This document shows positions 46,454-57,049 of a stretch of 64,000 nucleotides of DNA, in pieces. Every line of letters starts with the position of its first letter. Position 1 is the first letter of the stretch. Origin of the DNA: CAWDMC01 sp963803295 (lineage in GTDB: Bacteria; Acidobacteriota; Terriglobia; UBA7540); contig CAWDMC010000013.1 of NCBI GenBank assembly GCA_963803295.1, positions 248,001 through 312,000 on the forward strand. The letters run 5' to 3'. Below the pieces are notes generated by a model. The model did not search any database and had not been told where the DNA came from. It saw nothing but the letters and a program-made list of their open reading frames with translations. Made by a program: the position numbers and the translations under genes.

Positions 46454-49093
46454 CTGCGCGACGCCTTCGGTGCAACTTCAGCCAACGGCTGGAAGCCCAC
46501 CAATGTCATCCCGGCCAGTCAGATCGATCCTGTCGCCGCGAAGATGTTTTCGTACTTCCCCAACCCGCCTGCCTGCCCAAGCTGCGAGTTTGGCTATCGC
46601 AACAACTGGCTGGCACAGTTTCCGGCGCACGCGACCATCAACCAATGGGGGACGAGGGTCGACCATGCGATCTCCGACAAGAATCGGCTGATGGCTGATG
46701 TGATCTGGTGGAAGGACTATGCCCCCACGGCTTCAAAATGGCCCAAGCCGATCGGAGAGGGGTCGTTGAGCTACCTCCAGCAGGACATTGTCCGTCTAGG
46801 CCAAGACTACATCTTTACACCAACTCTCGTGAACCACTGGACTTTCGGATACAACCGGATCCGGAGTGATAGCTATCCCGAAGCCGGAACCGGATGGCCG
46901 GCGACGCTTGGATACCAGGGCGTACCTCAGACCGGTCCAGGGTCGGTCTGGCCCGAACTGGATATCGGAGGTTTGGGTAACGCTTACGCCAGGCAAGGTC
47001 AGAGTTATGGCGCCAATAACGTCTTTAGTTTTGACGAGAGCTTAACCTGGACCAAGAGTAAGCACACCATCAAGGCGGGTTTCAGCTACACCAAGCTACA
47101 GGCCAACGCCTACGGTACGACTTACCAGTCGAGCAAGCTGACCTTCAATGCGGGGACGACTGCGTTGCCCGGATCCACTTACAACGATGGATGCTCTCCG
47201 GGCGGCGCCTGCACAGGAATAGGGGCTGCAGGCTTCCTCCTTGGGCAAGTTAGCTCGGGCCTCACGGGCATCACGCTGGCCGAGGTTGCCGATCGTATGG
47301 CGCGCTATGCGGGATACGTACAGGATGACTTCAAGGCGACTTCCAAGCTCACCTTTAACCTTGGTCTTCGGTACGACTTAATGCCAGCTACTGTCGATGC
47401 GCACAACATCAAGTCGTGGATGGACCCTAACGCGACCAATCCTGGCGCCGGAGGGCTTAAGGGCGCACTTGTGTTTGCGACACCCTCGCGGCGAGCGGGA
47501 GCGTCTGCCGATACCAGGGCTTTTGGTCCGCGGCTTGGGATCGCCTATGCCCTAAACGAGAAGACGGTGCTGCGCGCAGGTTACGGCATCCTGTACACGG
47601 CGGGAGGGGCTGAGCGCTCGCTTGGGAGTCCGTGGGAGCAGTTAGGTTTCAACGGCTCAAACGGAATTCCCGAGGACAACAGCACGGTAAACACAGGATT
47701 GGTGGGGGGCTTTACCCTGAGTGGTGGTTGGCCCGCTTCGCGCTTCACTCCTCCGCCGTTTCTCGATCCGTCCTATCAGAACGGGCAGGGGCCTCCCTCG
47801 TTTGGAGCTTTCCATGGGGACGGGAACCTGCCGTACATTGAAAACTGGAACGTCAGCGTTCAGCGCCAACTTCCTGGGTCGATTCTCCTCGATCTCGCCT
47901 ACGTCGGCACGACGGGAATCCATTTGCCCAGCCGCTTGATGAACAGCAACGCGATGCCGTCGAAGTATCTCGGTCTCAACGGCCAAGTCCTCACAGGCAT
48001 CGCTGATCCATCCATACAGGCTCTCTCGGTTGTGCAGTCCATGCCTGTTGATCCGGCAACCGGCATGCACTCGCCCTTCCCGGGATTTCAGTCCCTTTGG
48101 GGCGGTAATGCCACTTTGGGCCAGGCTTTGCGCCCCTTCCCTCAATACCAGGCAGACACGGTGGAGGGTCTTTCTCAATTGCGGGACTTTGGGGAGGCTG
48201 TTGGGGTATCCACGTACAATGCCCTGCAAATTCAGGCCAGGAAGCGCTTCTCTTCAGGCCTGAGCTTCCTCGTTTCCTACACCTGGTCCAAAACACTTAC
48301 CGATTCGGGCAGTCTCTTCAATGAGTTCTCCGGCTTCACCCAAGATTTCTACAACCGGAAGGCGGAGAAGGCGCTGAGCCTCAACGACTACCCCCATAAC
48401 CTGATTCTTTCCTACGAGTACCAACTGCCTTTCGGGCCGGGGAAGAAGTTCGTGAATGCTGGCGGTCCGGTGGGTAAGGTGGTAGGAGGCTGGACGATTG
48501 CCGGAGTCCAGCAGTATCAGAGTGGCGCCCCCCAAATGGTCGTCTCGGGCAGCAACCCCTGGGGGTCGCTGGTGGGTCCTAACAGCTTCTTGATGCGCCC
48601 CAATATCGTACCCGGTGTGCCCAAGAAGTCCAGCGCGTATCTTAGCGGAAAATGGGATCCGAACGGACAGCCAGTCCATGCCGGCGGCATCCCCTGCAGT
48701 ACCGCCAACCCCTGCAACTCCAGCAATTCGACTGATTACGGTGCGGTGTATAACGTGGGCGCATGGACCGATCCCGCGGCAAACCCAGCGACGAAGTGGA
48801 TGCTCGGCAACGCTCCTGCCACGGACGGGGCGATCCGGCGCTTCCCCTACCTTAATGAGGATATCTCCCTCATTAAGCGGACCACCATCAGCGAACGGGT
48901 GAATCTGGAAATCAGAGCGGATTTCCTGAACATCTTCAACCGCACTCTCTTCGGCTTCGATCAGGGCGGAGACCAGTATGGTTCCGTTCTCCAAGGCATG
49001 AATGCCGGTGCTGGCTTCGGGGGCTTCGGTCACATCACAGCCCAGAGCAATTTCCCACGTGAAATTCAGTTTGGGCTGAAGATCAACTATTAG
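46454..49093 (+). pseudogene. TonB-dependent receptor, C-terminal beta-barrel fragment
   Basis: About 880 codons encode the outer-membrane barrel (NGWKPTNVIPASQIDPVAAKMF in part, then many alternating strands, DFKATSKLTFNLGLRYD, NWNVSVQRQLPGSILLDLAYVG). The C-terminus ends in FGLKINY, the aromatic residue expected for barrel assembly. An internal ATG at 46544 opens the longest intact frame but cannot yield a secreted receptor because the signal peptide is upstream of both breaks. Substrate is unknown. Confidence 0.83.
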
Positions 49094-49137
49094 AGCTGTG
49101 GGGAGCCTGGAGGCTGCCTCAGGACCACAGAACAACG

Positions 49138-49170
49138 CAGGGCCGGTTTTCCGGCCCTGTTTCGTTTTTT
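49138..49170 (+). terminator. Rho-independent terminator after the receptor gene
   Basis: A perfect 9-bp GC-rich stem (cagggccgg, loop tttt, ccggccctg) at 49138-49159 is followed by a T-rich run to 49170. It lies 45 bases after the receptor's stop codon and should end that transcript. Confidence 0.88.
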
Positions 49171-49331
49171 GGCAGACGTGATTTGCGTTCGGCAGATCCG
49201 GAGTGCCGCTTGGCGTCGCGACGGCAAATGGCATCGCGGGGCAGCCGCAGTCGCACATCCTCTAACGCTTGTTGATCAGCCGATCCAGCCCTTTGGCTTG
49301 CTGCCTCTGCTTACTGCCTACTGCTCGTTGC

Positions 49332-50528
49332 TCACTGAGGCGTGGTTTTGGCTCGTTCGTAGGTTTTCGCTTTCGCGGCTAGGGATAGTCGCTGAAATTC
49401 GTTCATCTCCCGGTCGCTAGCTTCGGTATCACCGAGTTCGCGATAGACTTTGGCCAGTAGATAGTGGGGCTGCGGATCGGCGCGATCGGTTTCAGCAGCA
49501 GCCAACAATTCACTTTTGGCTTGGGCGGGATCCTTTAGGGCTGCATAGCATTCCCCGAGCAGATAGTGAGGACGGGCCATCTTCGGCTGGGCGGTGCTGG
49601 CCACGCGCAAATAGTCGAGCGCCCCGGCGTAATCTCGCCTCCCCACGGCAAACTCACCCAGATAAAGATTAACCCTGAGATCGTTGGGATCCTCCCGGTG
49701 CGCCAGCAGAAACTCCTTCTGCGCCTCGTCGATCTGCTTCAGATTGCGAAGGGCGGCGCCCACGGCATAGTGAATGCCAGGGGCGTCGGGACGTTTGGCC
49801 AGAGCGGCACGATACTCCTTGAGAGCGTCTTCGTAGCGATTGTTGTTGGCGTAGACCTCGCCCATCAGGGCGTGTAACTGAAAAGAGTCGGGATCGAGAT
49901 CGGTGAGTTGCTGAATCTCCTCGAGCGAGGCGCTCATGTGCAGCCGGGCTAACTGATAAAGCGCGTCCAGATCCTTGGGGTTCTGGGCCAACGACTCGTT
50001 GAATTGAGCCACAGCATCGTCAGACCTGCCCATGGACTGTAACGTGATGGCGTAGTAATAGTGCGTGCGGGGATGAGGCTGCGGAGTGGCGAGTTCCGCC
50101 TTGAAACTCGTGCTCGCCTTCTCGAACTGGTTCAGACCGAGAAACGAGGCGCCCGCAAAGAAATTCACCTGCGGATATTGCGGCGATGAGGAGAGAGCAT
50201 GCTGGAAGAGCTCGATTGATTCAGCGAACCTGAGTTCCGTCTGATAAAGAATGCCGCAGCGCTTAAGAACTTCGGGGTCGTCAGGCACGAGCAGCAAAGC
50301 CTGCCGATAAACTCGCTCAGCTCCTTTGTAATCCTCTGCCTTCTCGTAGGCTCTTGCCTGATCAAGCAGCGACTTCACGTCGGCCGGCACCGCCAAGCGA
50401 GGGAACGAACCAACCAAGAGTAACGCCCAAAGTGCCAGGGATATCCTTCCGCAACGCGTACGCAATGAGGTGACGCCTGAACGAACCGACTCGGCTGGTG
50501 ATGGACCCTGGCCTGTGCTGCATCCCAT
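49332..50528 (-). CDS. Exported TPR protein
   Basis: After a basic N-terminus and a hydrophobic segment (ISLALWALLLVGSFPRLAVPA), the protein is an array of about nine tetratricopeptide repeats (for example LLDQARAYEKAEDYKGAERVY in part; PHYLLGECYAALKDPAQAK). It should be a periplasmic or membrane-bound protein-binding scaffold. The ATG at 50528 is favoured over 50576 because gggagg stands just upstream. No catalytic domain is present and the partner is unknown. It is divergent from the reductoisomerase-like gene. Confidence 0.8.
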   Translation of the reverse strand: MGCSTGQGPSPAESVRSGVTSLRTRCGRISLALWALLLVGSFPRLAVPADVKSLLDQARAYEKAEDYKGAERVYRQALLLVPDDPEVLKRCGILYQTELRFAESIELFQHALSSSPQYPQVNFFAGASFLGLNQFEKASTSFKAELATPQPHPRTHYYYAITLQSMGRSDDAVAQFNESLAQNPKDLDALYQLARLHMSASLEEIQQLTDLDPDSFQLHALMGEVYANNNRYEDALKEYRAALAKRPDAPGIHYAVGAALRNLKQIDEAQKEFLLAHREDPNDLRVNLYLGEFAVGRRDYAGALDYLRVASTAQPKMARPHYLLGECYAALKDPAQAKSELLAAAETDRADPQPHYLLAKVYRELGDTEASDREMNEFQRLSLAAKAKTYERAKTTPQ

Positions 50529-50666
50529 TTCCTCCCATAAAGCAACTCCATTCTCTGTTATTGCCACCAGAGCCAAAACGAGAATATCATTGACCCTTCC
50601 TGTAGGCTCAGGTTTGCGGCGAAAATTCCAGACCGGGCGGAACCGTCCGCTTCAAGAGGGGGCTCG

Positions 50667-51665
50667 ATGGAAGCATACTACGACGCGGATGCGTCCCTGG
50701 ACATCCTCAAGAACAAAACACTTGGCATCATTGGCTATGGCAATCAGGGCCGCGCTCAGGCTCTTAATTTGCTCGACTCCGGAATGAAGGTGACCATCGG
50801 CAGTCTCCGGGACGAAGGCGCGCTCCAGGCGGAGGCCGACGGATTTGAAGTGCTCCCTCTCGCGGAGGCCGCTGAACGGGCTGACGTGCTATCGCTGCTG
50901 ATTCCCGATGAGGTGCAGAAGCAGGTCTACGACGACGTGGTCAAGTCAAGGCTGCGCCCGGGTCAGACTCTGAACTTCGCTCATGGGTACAACATTCACT
51001 ATGGGTTGATAGTTCCGCCGAGCCAGGTAGATGTGATCATGGTGGCTCCTCGCATGATTGGGGCTGTGGTTCGCGAGTCGTTCACCCGCGGAGGAGGAGC
51101 GCCGGCGTTTGCTGCTGTCGCTCAGGATGCGAGCGGAAACGCTTGGCAGACCGCCCTGGCACTGGCCCGCGGTATTGGAGCGACGCGCGCGGGAGTCCTC
51201 AAGACGACGTTTGCGCAAGAAACTGAGCTTGACCTCTTCGAGGAGCAGGGCCTCTGGCCGATGCTTGTCCGCACCATGATCACCAGCTATGAATTTCTGG
51301 TAAGTAAAGGATTTCCGCCGGAGATGGTAGCGCTCGAGATGTACGGGTCAGAAGAGGCCTCCGAGATCTTACGTGAAATGGCGCGCGTCGGGTTTTTCAA
51401 GCAAATGCGGTTCCACTCGAACACCAGCCAGTACGGAACCTTATCGCGATCCCGACAGTTGCCGTTCCAGAACGAAATGAAGGCTTTCATGGAGACCGCG
51501 ATGGCTGGAATCCGCGATGGCCAGTTCAAAGAAGAGTGGCGGCGCGAACAGGAGGCGGGCTATCCCGTCTTCAAACAGCTTCGCGCCGAGGCCGATTCTC
51601 ATCCGCTGAATGAGGCGGAAGCCACGGTGCGCGAGCTCTTGAAGCACCGTGCGGAGGCGTTATGA
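50667..51665 (+). CDS. Divergent ketol-acid reductoisomerase-like protein
   Basis: The N-terminal Rossmann domain (LGIIGYGNQGRAQALNL) and C-terminal knotted domain are those of ketol-acid reductoisomerase (IlvC), and the 332-residue length is class I. Some catalytic residues remain: HG at 106-107, D189 and E193 in the LDLFEEQ segment, and S251 in HSNTSQYG. Others differ: the MVAPKGPG lysine is Arg at 129 (MVAPRMIG), and the second-helix metal-ligand glutamate position is Ser228. It therefore may be a paralogue with another substrate. Its stop overlaps the Tat TIM-barrel gene by four bases. A purine-rich agaggggg precedes the ATG. Confidence 0.82.
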   Translation: MEAYYDADASLDILKNKTLGIIGYGNQGRAQALNLLDSGMKVTIGSLRDEGALQAEADGFEVLPLAEAAERADVLSLLIPDEVQKQVYDDVVKSRLRPGQTLNFAHGYNIHYGLIVPPSQVDVIMVAPRMIGAVVRESFTRGGGAPAFAAVAQDASGNAWQTALALARGIGATRAGVLKTTFAQETELDLFEEQGLWPMLVRTMITSYEFLVSKGFPPEMVALEMYGSEEASEILREMARVGFFKQMRFHSNTSQYGTLSRSRQLPFQNEMKAFMETAMAGIRDGQFKEEWRREQEAGYPVFKQLRAEADSHPLNEAEATVRELLKHRAEAL

Positions 51666-52660
51666 CCCGTAGTATGACCCGTCGAGGATTCGTGGCAGCG
51701 GCCGCGGTAGGAGCGGCAGGATCTCTCGGTGTAGGATTTGAGGCCCCGCTGGCGTGCGCGCGCGGTAGTGCTGGCGCTTCATCCGGTGCGCTTCCGCCCC
51801 GCAAATTCTACAAAGTGCTCAGCCTCGGCCGGATTGGGTTCCATGGCAGTTTCAAGCAGTCCGTTGACCTCGCCCTCAAGTATGGGTTCGAGGGGGTCGA
51901 TCCCGATCCGGGTTACTTTGCCACCCTTTCTGACGATCAGATGAAGAAGCTGCTGGACGATCTTGCCTCCAAGCATCTGAAGTTTGGAGCGGCGGGACTT
52001 CCAGTGGAGTTCCGCAAAGATGAGGGTGCTTTCGGTGATGATTTGGCGAGGCTACCCGATGTTGCCAGACAGCTTGAGCGAGCGGGAGTTTGGCGGGTAA
52101 GTACTTGGGTGATGCCTTGCAGCAACGATCTGACTTATCTGCAGAATTTCCGAACCCATGCTGTCCGGCTGCGCGCCTGTGCGCGGATTCTTTCCGACCA
52201 TGGTCAGCGTCTTGGACTCGAATATGTCGGGCCTCGCACTCTCTGGCGAAGCCAGCGTCAGCCTTTCGTTCACACCATGAGTGAGATCAAGGAGTTGCTG
52301 GTGGCAATCGGTCTTGATAATCTCGGCCTTCAGCTTGATAGCTGGCACTGGTACAACGCTGAGGAAACGAAGGCAGACCTACTCGCTCTGCGCAGCCAGG
52401 ACGTTCTCACGGTCGATCTCAACGACGCGCCGGCTGGCGTCCCGCGTGACCAGCTCGTGGACGATCATCGCGAGCTGCCTGCCGCGACCGGTGTAATCCC
52501 TGTGAAAGACTTCCTGGGTGCTCTGGCGCAGATCGGCTATGACGGTCCCATCCAGGCGGAGCCTTTCAACGCAGTGCTGAAGGCGATGCCGATTGAGCAG
52601 GCTTGCGCGGCAACGGCAGCTGCCGTCCGGAAAGCTTTCGATGAGGCTGGACTCTCGTAA
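51662..52660 (+). CDS. Tat-exported sugar phosphate isomerase/epimerase-type TIM-barrel protein
   Basis: The N-terminus has a twin-arginine leader (TRRGFVAAAAVGAAG), so the protein should be exported folded. The mature part is an AP-endonuclease-2/xylose-isomerase-like TIM barrel (LALKYGFEGVDPDPGYF, LGLQLDSWHWYNA, DGPIQAEPFN), with His and Glu/Asp residues in the positions that bind metal in this superfamily. Secreted members are common in soil bacteria and act on sugars or inositols. It is translationally coupled to the reductoisomerase-like gene. The substrate is unknown. Confidence 0.82.
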   Translation: MTRSMTRRGFVAAAAVGAAGSLGVGFEAPLACARGSAGASSGALPPRKFYKVLSLGRIGFHGSFKQSVDLALKYGFEGVDPDPGYFATLSDDQMKKLLDDLASKHLKFGAAGLPVEFRKDEGAFGDDLARLPDVARQLERAGVWRVSTWVMPCSNDLTYLQNFRTHAVRLRACARILSDHGQRLGLEYVGPRTLWRSQRQPFVHTMSEIKELLVAIGLDNLGLQLDSWHWYNAEETKADLLALRSQDVLTVDLNDAPAGVPRDQLVDDHRELPAATGVIPVKDFLGALAQIGYDGPIQAEPFNAVLKAMPIEQACAATAAAVRKAFDEAGLS

Positions 52661-52674
52661 GGCTCTCTACTCTA

Positions 52675-52795
52675 GCAGGCTGCGGAGAGACGCTGCCTGT
52701 AGCGCCTGTTTATGACCGGCGGCCTTTGTTTTCATCATCGTCGCCGCTCACAGAGCGGCGCTACAGCGCTTGGAGCGGGATTTTCAGCAGCCTGC
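52675..52795. repeat. Nested inverted-repeat element (REP/MITE-like)
   Basis: Outer arms gcaggctgc (52675-52683) and gcagcctgc (52787-52795) are perfect reverse complements. Inner arms ctgtagcgcc (52697-52706) and ggcgctacag (52757-52766) are too. Together they form a long imperfect cruciform of about 120 bp in the gap between two genes. It may be a non-autonomous element or a transcript-stabilising structure. Confidence 0.65.
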
Positions 52796-52861
52796 AAGAG
52801 TACCAATTTCATTTCGCGGCAGAGCAAGAATGCAGCAGAAATTCAATTACGGAGGGATTCC

Positions 52862-53263
52862 ATGGCAGCAGAACTGACTCTTGATGCAGCAGAGAAGATT
52901 GTGGCGGCGGCCCGGAAGAAGGCCATCGAAATCGGCACCAAAATGGATATCGCGGTAGTGGATGCAGGAGGCAATCTGAAGGCCTTCGCTCGCATGGATG
53001 GCGCGTGGCTGGGCAGCATTGATATCTCGATTAAGAAGGCGCACACCGCCCGGTGGTTCGACATGAACACGGGCGAGATCGGAAAGCTTTCGCAACCGGG
53101 CGGGCCCCTGTACCAGATCGAGCACTCGAACGGAGGACTAATCACCTTTCCTGGCGGCGTGCCCCTGAAGAGTGGGGGCGAGGTCATCGGGGCGATCGGG
53201 GTCAGCGGCAGCACTGTGGACAATGATCATGCGGTAGCATCTGCCGGTGCTGCGGCGCTTTAG
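52862..53263 (+). CDS. GlcG/HbpS family protein
   Basis: The 133-residue protein matches the GlcG/HbpS (DUF336) family: LTLDAAEKIVAAARKKA, MDIAVVDAGGNLKAFARMDGA, SIKKAHTARWF and IGAIGVSGSTVDNDHAVASAG. Members bind haem or corrinoids or act as small accessory proteins in sugar-acid and diol pathways. No signal peptide is present. A ggaggg six bases before ATG 52862 supports the start. It follows the TIM-barrel gene by about 200 bases, separated by the inverted repeat, and may share its pathway. Confidence 0.85.
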   Translation: MAAELTLDAAEKIVAAARKKAIEIGTKMDIAVVDAGGNLKAFARMDGAWLGSIDISIKKAHTARWFDMNTGEIGKLSQPGGPLYQIEHSNGGLITFPGGVPLKSGGEVIGAIGVSGSTVDNDHAVASAGAAAL

Positions 53264-53466
53264 GCCGAATTTTCCCGCGTTGTGTTGGCAGCCTCCCTAC
53301 ACGTCATCCTTAAGGTCTGGGCGAACGGCGGTTCGGCCACCTTGCCTTGGCTATAAGGAAGGTTTGTGGTAGTCTTTCGCCGACGCAAGGAGGATCGCGC
53401 GATTCTTTGCAATTCTGGCAGGCGCTCGTCAAGGTGATTGATCCTCGCACGCCGAGTGTCCTGGCC

Positions 53467-56400
53467 TTACGTGCCAGTCCCCGACAGGGATACCTTCTGC
53501 GGACTACCGCCGCCATTGTCGCTGATCGAAACTGCTGCACTCCTCGCGCCGGTCGCCGAGGGATGGAAGGTCACACTGATCGTGCAACTGGCTCCGGCCC
53601 CCAGCGTACCTCCGCAGGTGTGGGTCTGGCTGAAATCACCGGCGTTGGTTCCCGTCAGGCTGATGCCGCTAATGGTCAGCGTGGTGGTTCCCACGTTGGT
53701 GATGGTCACGTTCTTGGGCGCGCTCTTTGTACCAACCTTCTGATCGCCAAAGCTGAGACTGGCAGGCACCAGCCTGACCTCTGTGCCGGTGCCGCTCAGG
53801 CCTAGTCTCTGAGGGTTCGGGGGAGCCGCATTGTCGGCGATCGATACCGCGGCAGTTCGCGTCCCCTTCGCGGTGGGCTTGAAGCTCGCGCTGACGGTGC
53901 ACTTGCCGCCCACAGGGAGGCTGGTGCCGCACGTATGAGTCTGGGCGAAATCACCTGGGTTGATCCCCGTGATGCCGATGCTGGTGATGCTCATTGTGGC
54001 ATTGCCCGTGTTCGTGAGTGTGGCAGTCTTCGCAGCGCTGGTGGTCTTTAGCAGTTGGGTTGGGAAGCTGAGGCTTGCCGGCGACACCTTGCATATGGGA
54101 CATCCCGTGGTGAATTGCCAATGCACGCTGTAGGTTCCGACGTTTACCAAGCTATGGTCGTACACCATGAGCGTGTACCTACCGGTGGAGGGTAGCCCGA
54201 TACTGCCACTGGCGGCATTGCAGTCCTCGTAGCTGACAAGCCCTCCCGAGGGGCTATAGAGGGCCGCAACCGCGCACAGACTGCCTGAGGTCGCTTTGGC
54301 AGAGATAATGGCTGCTTGGCCTGCGATCGCGTTGAAGCGATAGGCATCAAGCTGAGCCTTTTTCGTGATGTTGCCACTCCCTCCAGGCAGCCCACAAGCA
54401 AGCGACGTGGCGCAGCCCCCGGTGGTGAATTGCAGGCTCAGGTTGTAGTTTCCCGTATTGGTCAAGCTATGATCGTACACCAGGATCGTGTACTTGCCGG
54501 TTGTGGATAGCCCGATACTGCCAGTGCTGGCGTTGCAGTCCTCATAGCTCACAAGCCCTCCCGAGGGGCTGTAGAGGGCCGCAGCGGCGCACAGACTGCC
54601 TGAGGTCGCCAGGGCGGCAAAACGGACCGCAGCCCCAGCATTGGCGCTGAAGCTATAGGCGTTGAGTTGCGCCTTGCGCCCGATGTTGCCACTGGGCGTC
54701 TGCCCGCAGCCCGTGCCGGTGCTGCAGTTCCCGGTGGTGAATTGCAGGCTCAGGTTGTAGTTTCCCGTGTTGGTCAAGCTATGGTCGTACACCAGGATCG
54801 TGTACTTGCCGGTTGTGGATAGCCCGATACTGCCAGTGCTGGCGTTGCAGTCCTCATAGCTCACAAGCCCTCCCGAGGGGCTGTAGAGGGCCGCAGCGGC
54901 GCACAGACTGCCTGAGGTCGCCAGGGCGGCAAAACGGACCGCAGCCCCAGCATTGGCGCTGAAGCTATAGGCGTTGAGTTGCGCCTTGCGCCCGATGTTG
55001 CCACTGGGCGTCTGCCCGCAGCCCGTGCCGGTGCTGCAGTTCCCGGTGGTGAATTGCAGGCTCAGGTTGTAGTTTCCCGTATTGGTCAAGCTATGGTCGT
55101 ACACCAGGATCGTGTACTTGCCGGTTGTGGATAGCCCGATACTGCCAGTGCTGGCGTTGCAGTCCTCATAGCTCACAAGCCCTCCCGAGGGGCTGTAGAG
55201 GGCCGCAGCGGCGCACAGACTGCCTGAGGTCGCCAGGGCGGCAAAACGGACCGCAGCCCCAGCATTGGCGCTGAAGCTATAGGCGTTGAGTTGCGCCTTG
55301 CGCCCGATGTTGCCACTGGGCGTCTGCCCGCAGCCCGTGCCGGTGCTGCAGTTCCCGGTGGTGAATTGCAGGCTCAGGTTGTAGTTTCCCGTGTTGGTCA
55401 AGCTATGGTCGTACACCTTGATCGTGTATGTGCCGGTCGTGGACAGCCCGATACTGCCAGTGCTGGCGTTGCAGTCCTCATAGCTCACAAGCCCTCCCGA
55501 GGGGCTGTAGAGGGCCGCAACCGCGCACAGACTGCCTGAGGTCGCCAGGGCGGCAAAACGCACTGCATCCCCCGAGTTGCCCTTAAATGTATAGGAATTC
55601 ACCTGCTTTGACTTCGTGATGGTGCCGGGTGTCTGGCCGCACGAGATGGTTCCAATGACGTCAGCAAGGTTTGAGCCGAAGAGAATGACTTGGTTCAGGA
55701 GCCTCTTGAGAAGGTCAGTCGAGGCGCTGACCGCAGTTGCCCCGGTGTTTGGCTCGGACTGCCCTTGGGCCAGCAGCGCCAGGGAGTTTTCAAGCGTCAG
55801 AACGGCGCCGACAACATCATTGTTCTTCAGTTGATCTTGCGCCTTGTCGAGGAGATCCCGAAGGGGAAGGCCCTCAGGATTCATTGGAAGGAAAAGGGCA
55901 GCTTCTACTTGCTTCAAGAAATCCGCAGGTTGAAGGACAGAGGCTGTCCCGAAGACCGCGGCTGCTCCCCCGGACGCACTTGTAGCCACGAAATTGACGC
56001 CGGGCAAAGCGCTCGCGGCAACCTTGGCGCTCACGCGGCCCTGATCGTCCGTGGAGGTGGGGGATGAGCTCGAGACGCTCGCTCCCCCGTACAGGTTAGA
56101 GAAGAGCATGGGCTCGTGAGCTGCGACCCCGCCCTCAGGCTCACCGAGGACCGCCACCAAGTCCCCTGGCAATACGGAACCGGGAGAAGCGAGTTGGCCG
56201 TCCCCTGCGGCCTTGGCAATCGCCCGCAACTGGCTTAAAGCAGCGGTTGACTGGGTAGCTTGCGGCTGGGTCACTAGACGCGAAGCAGCCACCTGGGGAT
56301 CGATGGTCTTCCCTGGCTGGCCGGATTGGAGTGCTCCGTGCCCGTTCCCAGCGAACAGCCACGCTTGCTTCTCCGAGGCGTCCACTGCGATCAAGTCTTG

Positions 56401-57031
56401 GCGGCTATCGCCATAAAAATCCTGGAAGTAAACTAGCGAAACGGCCCTTGCCGGCCCCAGGGTGGCCTTGACCGCAAAAGATCCGTCCGGCGTCCCTTTC
56501 AAGACGGTCAGAGCACCGGAAAGAAAGTTCGCGGCCACCAGCTCCGGGCTGCCGTCGGAATCTAAGCCTGCCACCGCCAGCGAGCTGAGACCTGGGGCTA
56601 GATGAATGGAGTACGGATCCCCGAAGCTTCCATCACCATAGCCCAGGAATATGTTTACGTCACCAGAAAAGAAGTCGGCAGTGGCCAGATCCATCAACCC
56701 GTCGTGGTTGAAGTCGCCGCCGACGATCGACCTCGGTCCGCCGCCCGACGGCAGCTTGGCGGCAAGCCGGAAGTGGCGCTCCCCATCGCCCAACAGCACC
56801 AGAATGTTATCGGACAGGAAGTCAGCCACGGCAAAATCCATGATGCCGTCGCCGTTGAAATCTCCCATGGCAACACTCTGGAGCAACTTGGCCGCCCGCA
56901 GGCTGTCGGGCCGCGGTGCGGCGCGTTTGGGTGGAAGGGGAAGCGGAAACCGGATTCTGCGCCCAAGCATGTGAAGACAGGCTCACAAGAACTAAACCTG
57001 TAGTGAGCAAAAGTGATTTCAAACTTTTCAT
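53467..57031 (-). pseudogene. Giant secreted FG-GAP / pre-peptidase-domain / anchor-D protein with frameshifted signal peptide
   Basis: A signal peptide begins at ATG 57031 (SLLLTTGLVLVSLSSHAWAQ) but lies in another frame from the main 1167-codon ORF (53467-56970). The join needs a one-base shift near 56935-56942, after ASPSTQ and before KRAAPRPDS. The main ORF has FG-GAP/VCBS propeller repeats (VAMGDFNGDGIMDFAVADF, cited to its core, and GGDFNHDGLMDLATADF), then about five pre-peptidase C-terminal-like repeats with CGQTPSGNIG and SYEDCNASTGSIGL, and two C-terminal Ig-like choice-of-anchor-D domains (LSFGDQKVGTKSAPKNVTITN). It is a surface or secreted protein without an enzyme domain. The frameshift may be real decay, phase variation or a sequence error. 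Confidence 0.75.
54421..55567 (-). repeat. 312-bp tandem coding repeats
   Basis: Units begin with the same ggtggtgaattgcagg at 54421, 54733, 55045 and 55357, an exact 312-base spacing (104 codons). The central copies are almost identical at the nucleotide level, while flanking copies have diverged. Each unit encodes one pre-peptidase C-terminal-type beta domain with four cysteines. Such identity indicates recent tandem duplication or gene conversion, and copy number may vary. Confidence 0.9.
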
Positions 57032-57049
57032 GGGAATCCATCCTTTCAC

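Noticed and set aside
48254..49258. 334-codon minus-strand frame
   Set aside because: It is antisense to the receptor barrel and also runs through its terminator.
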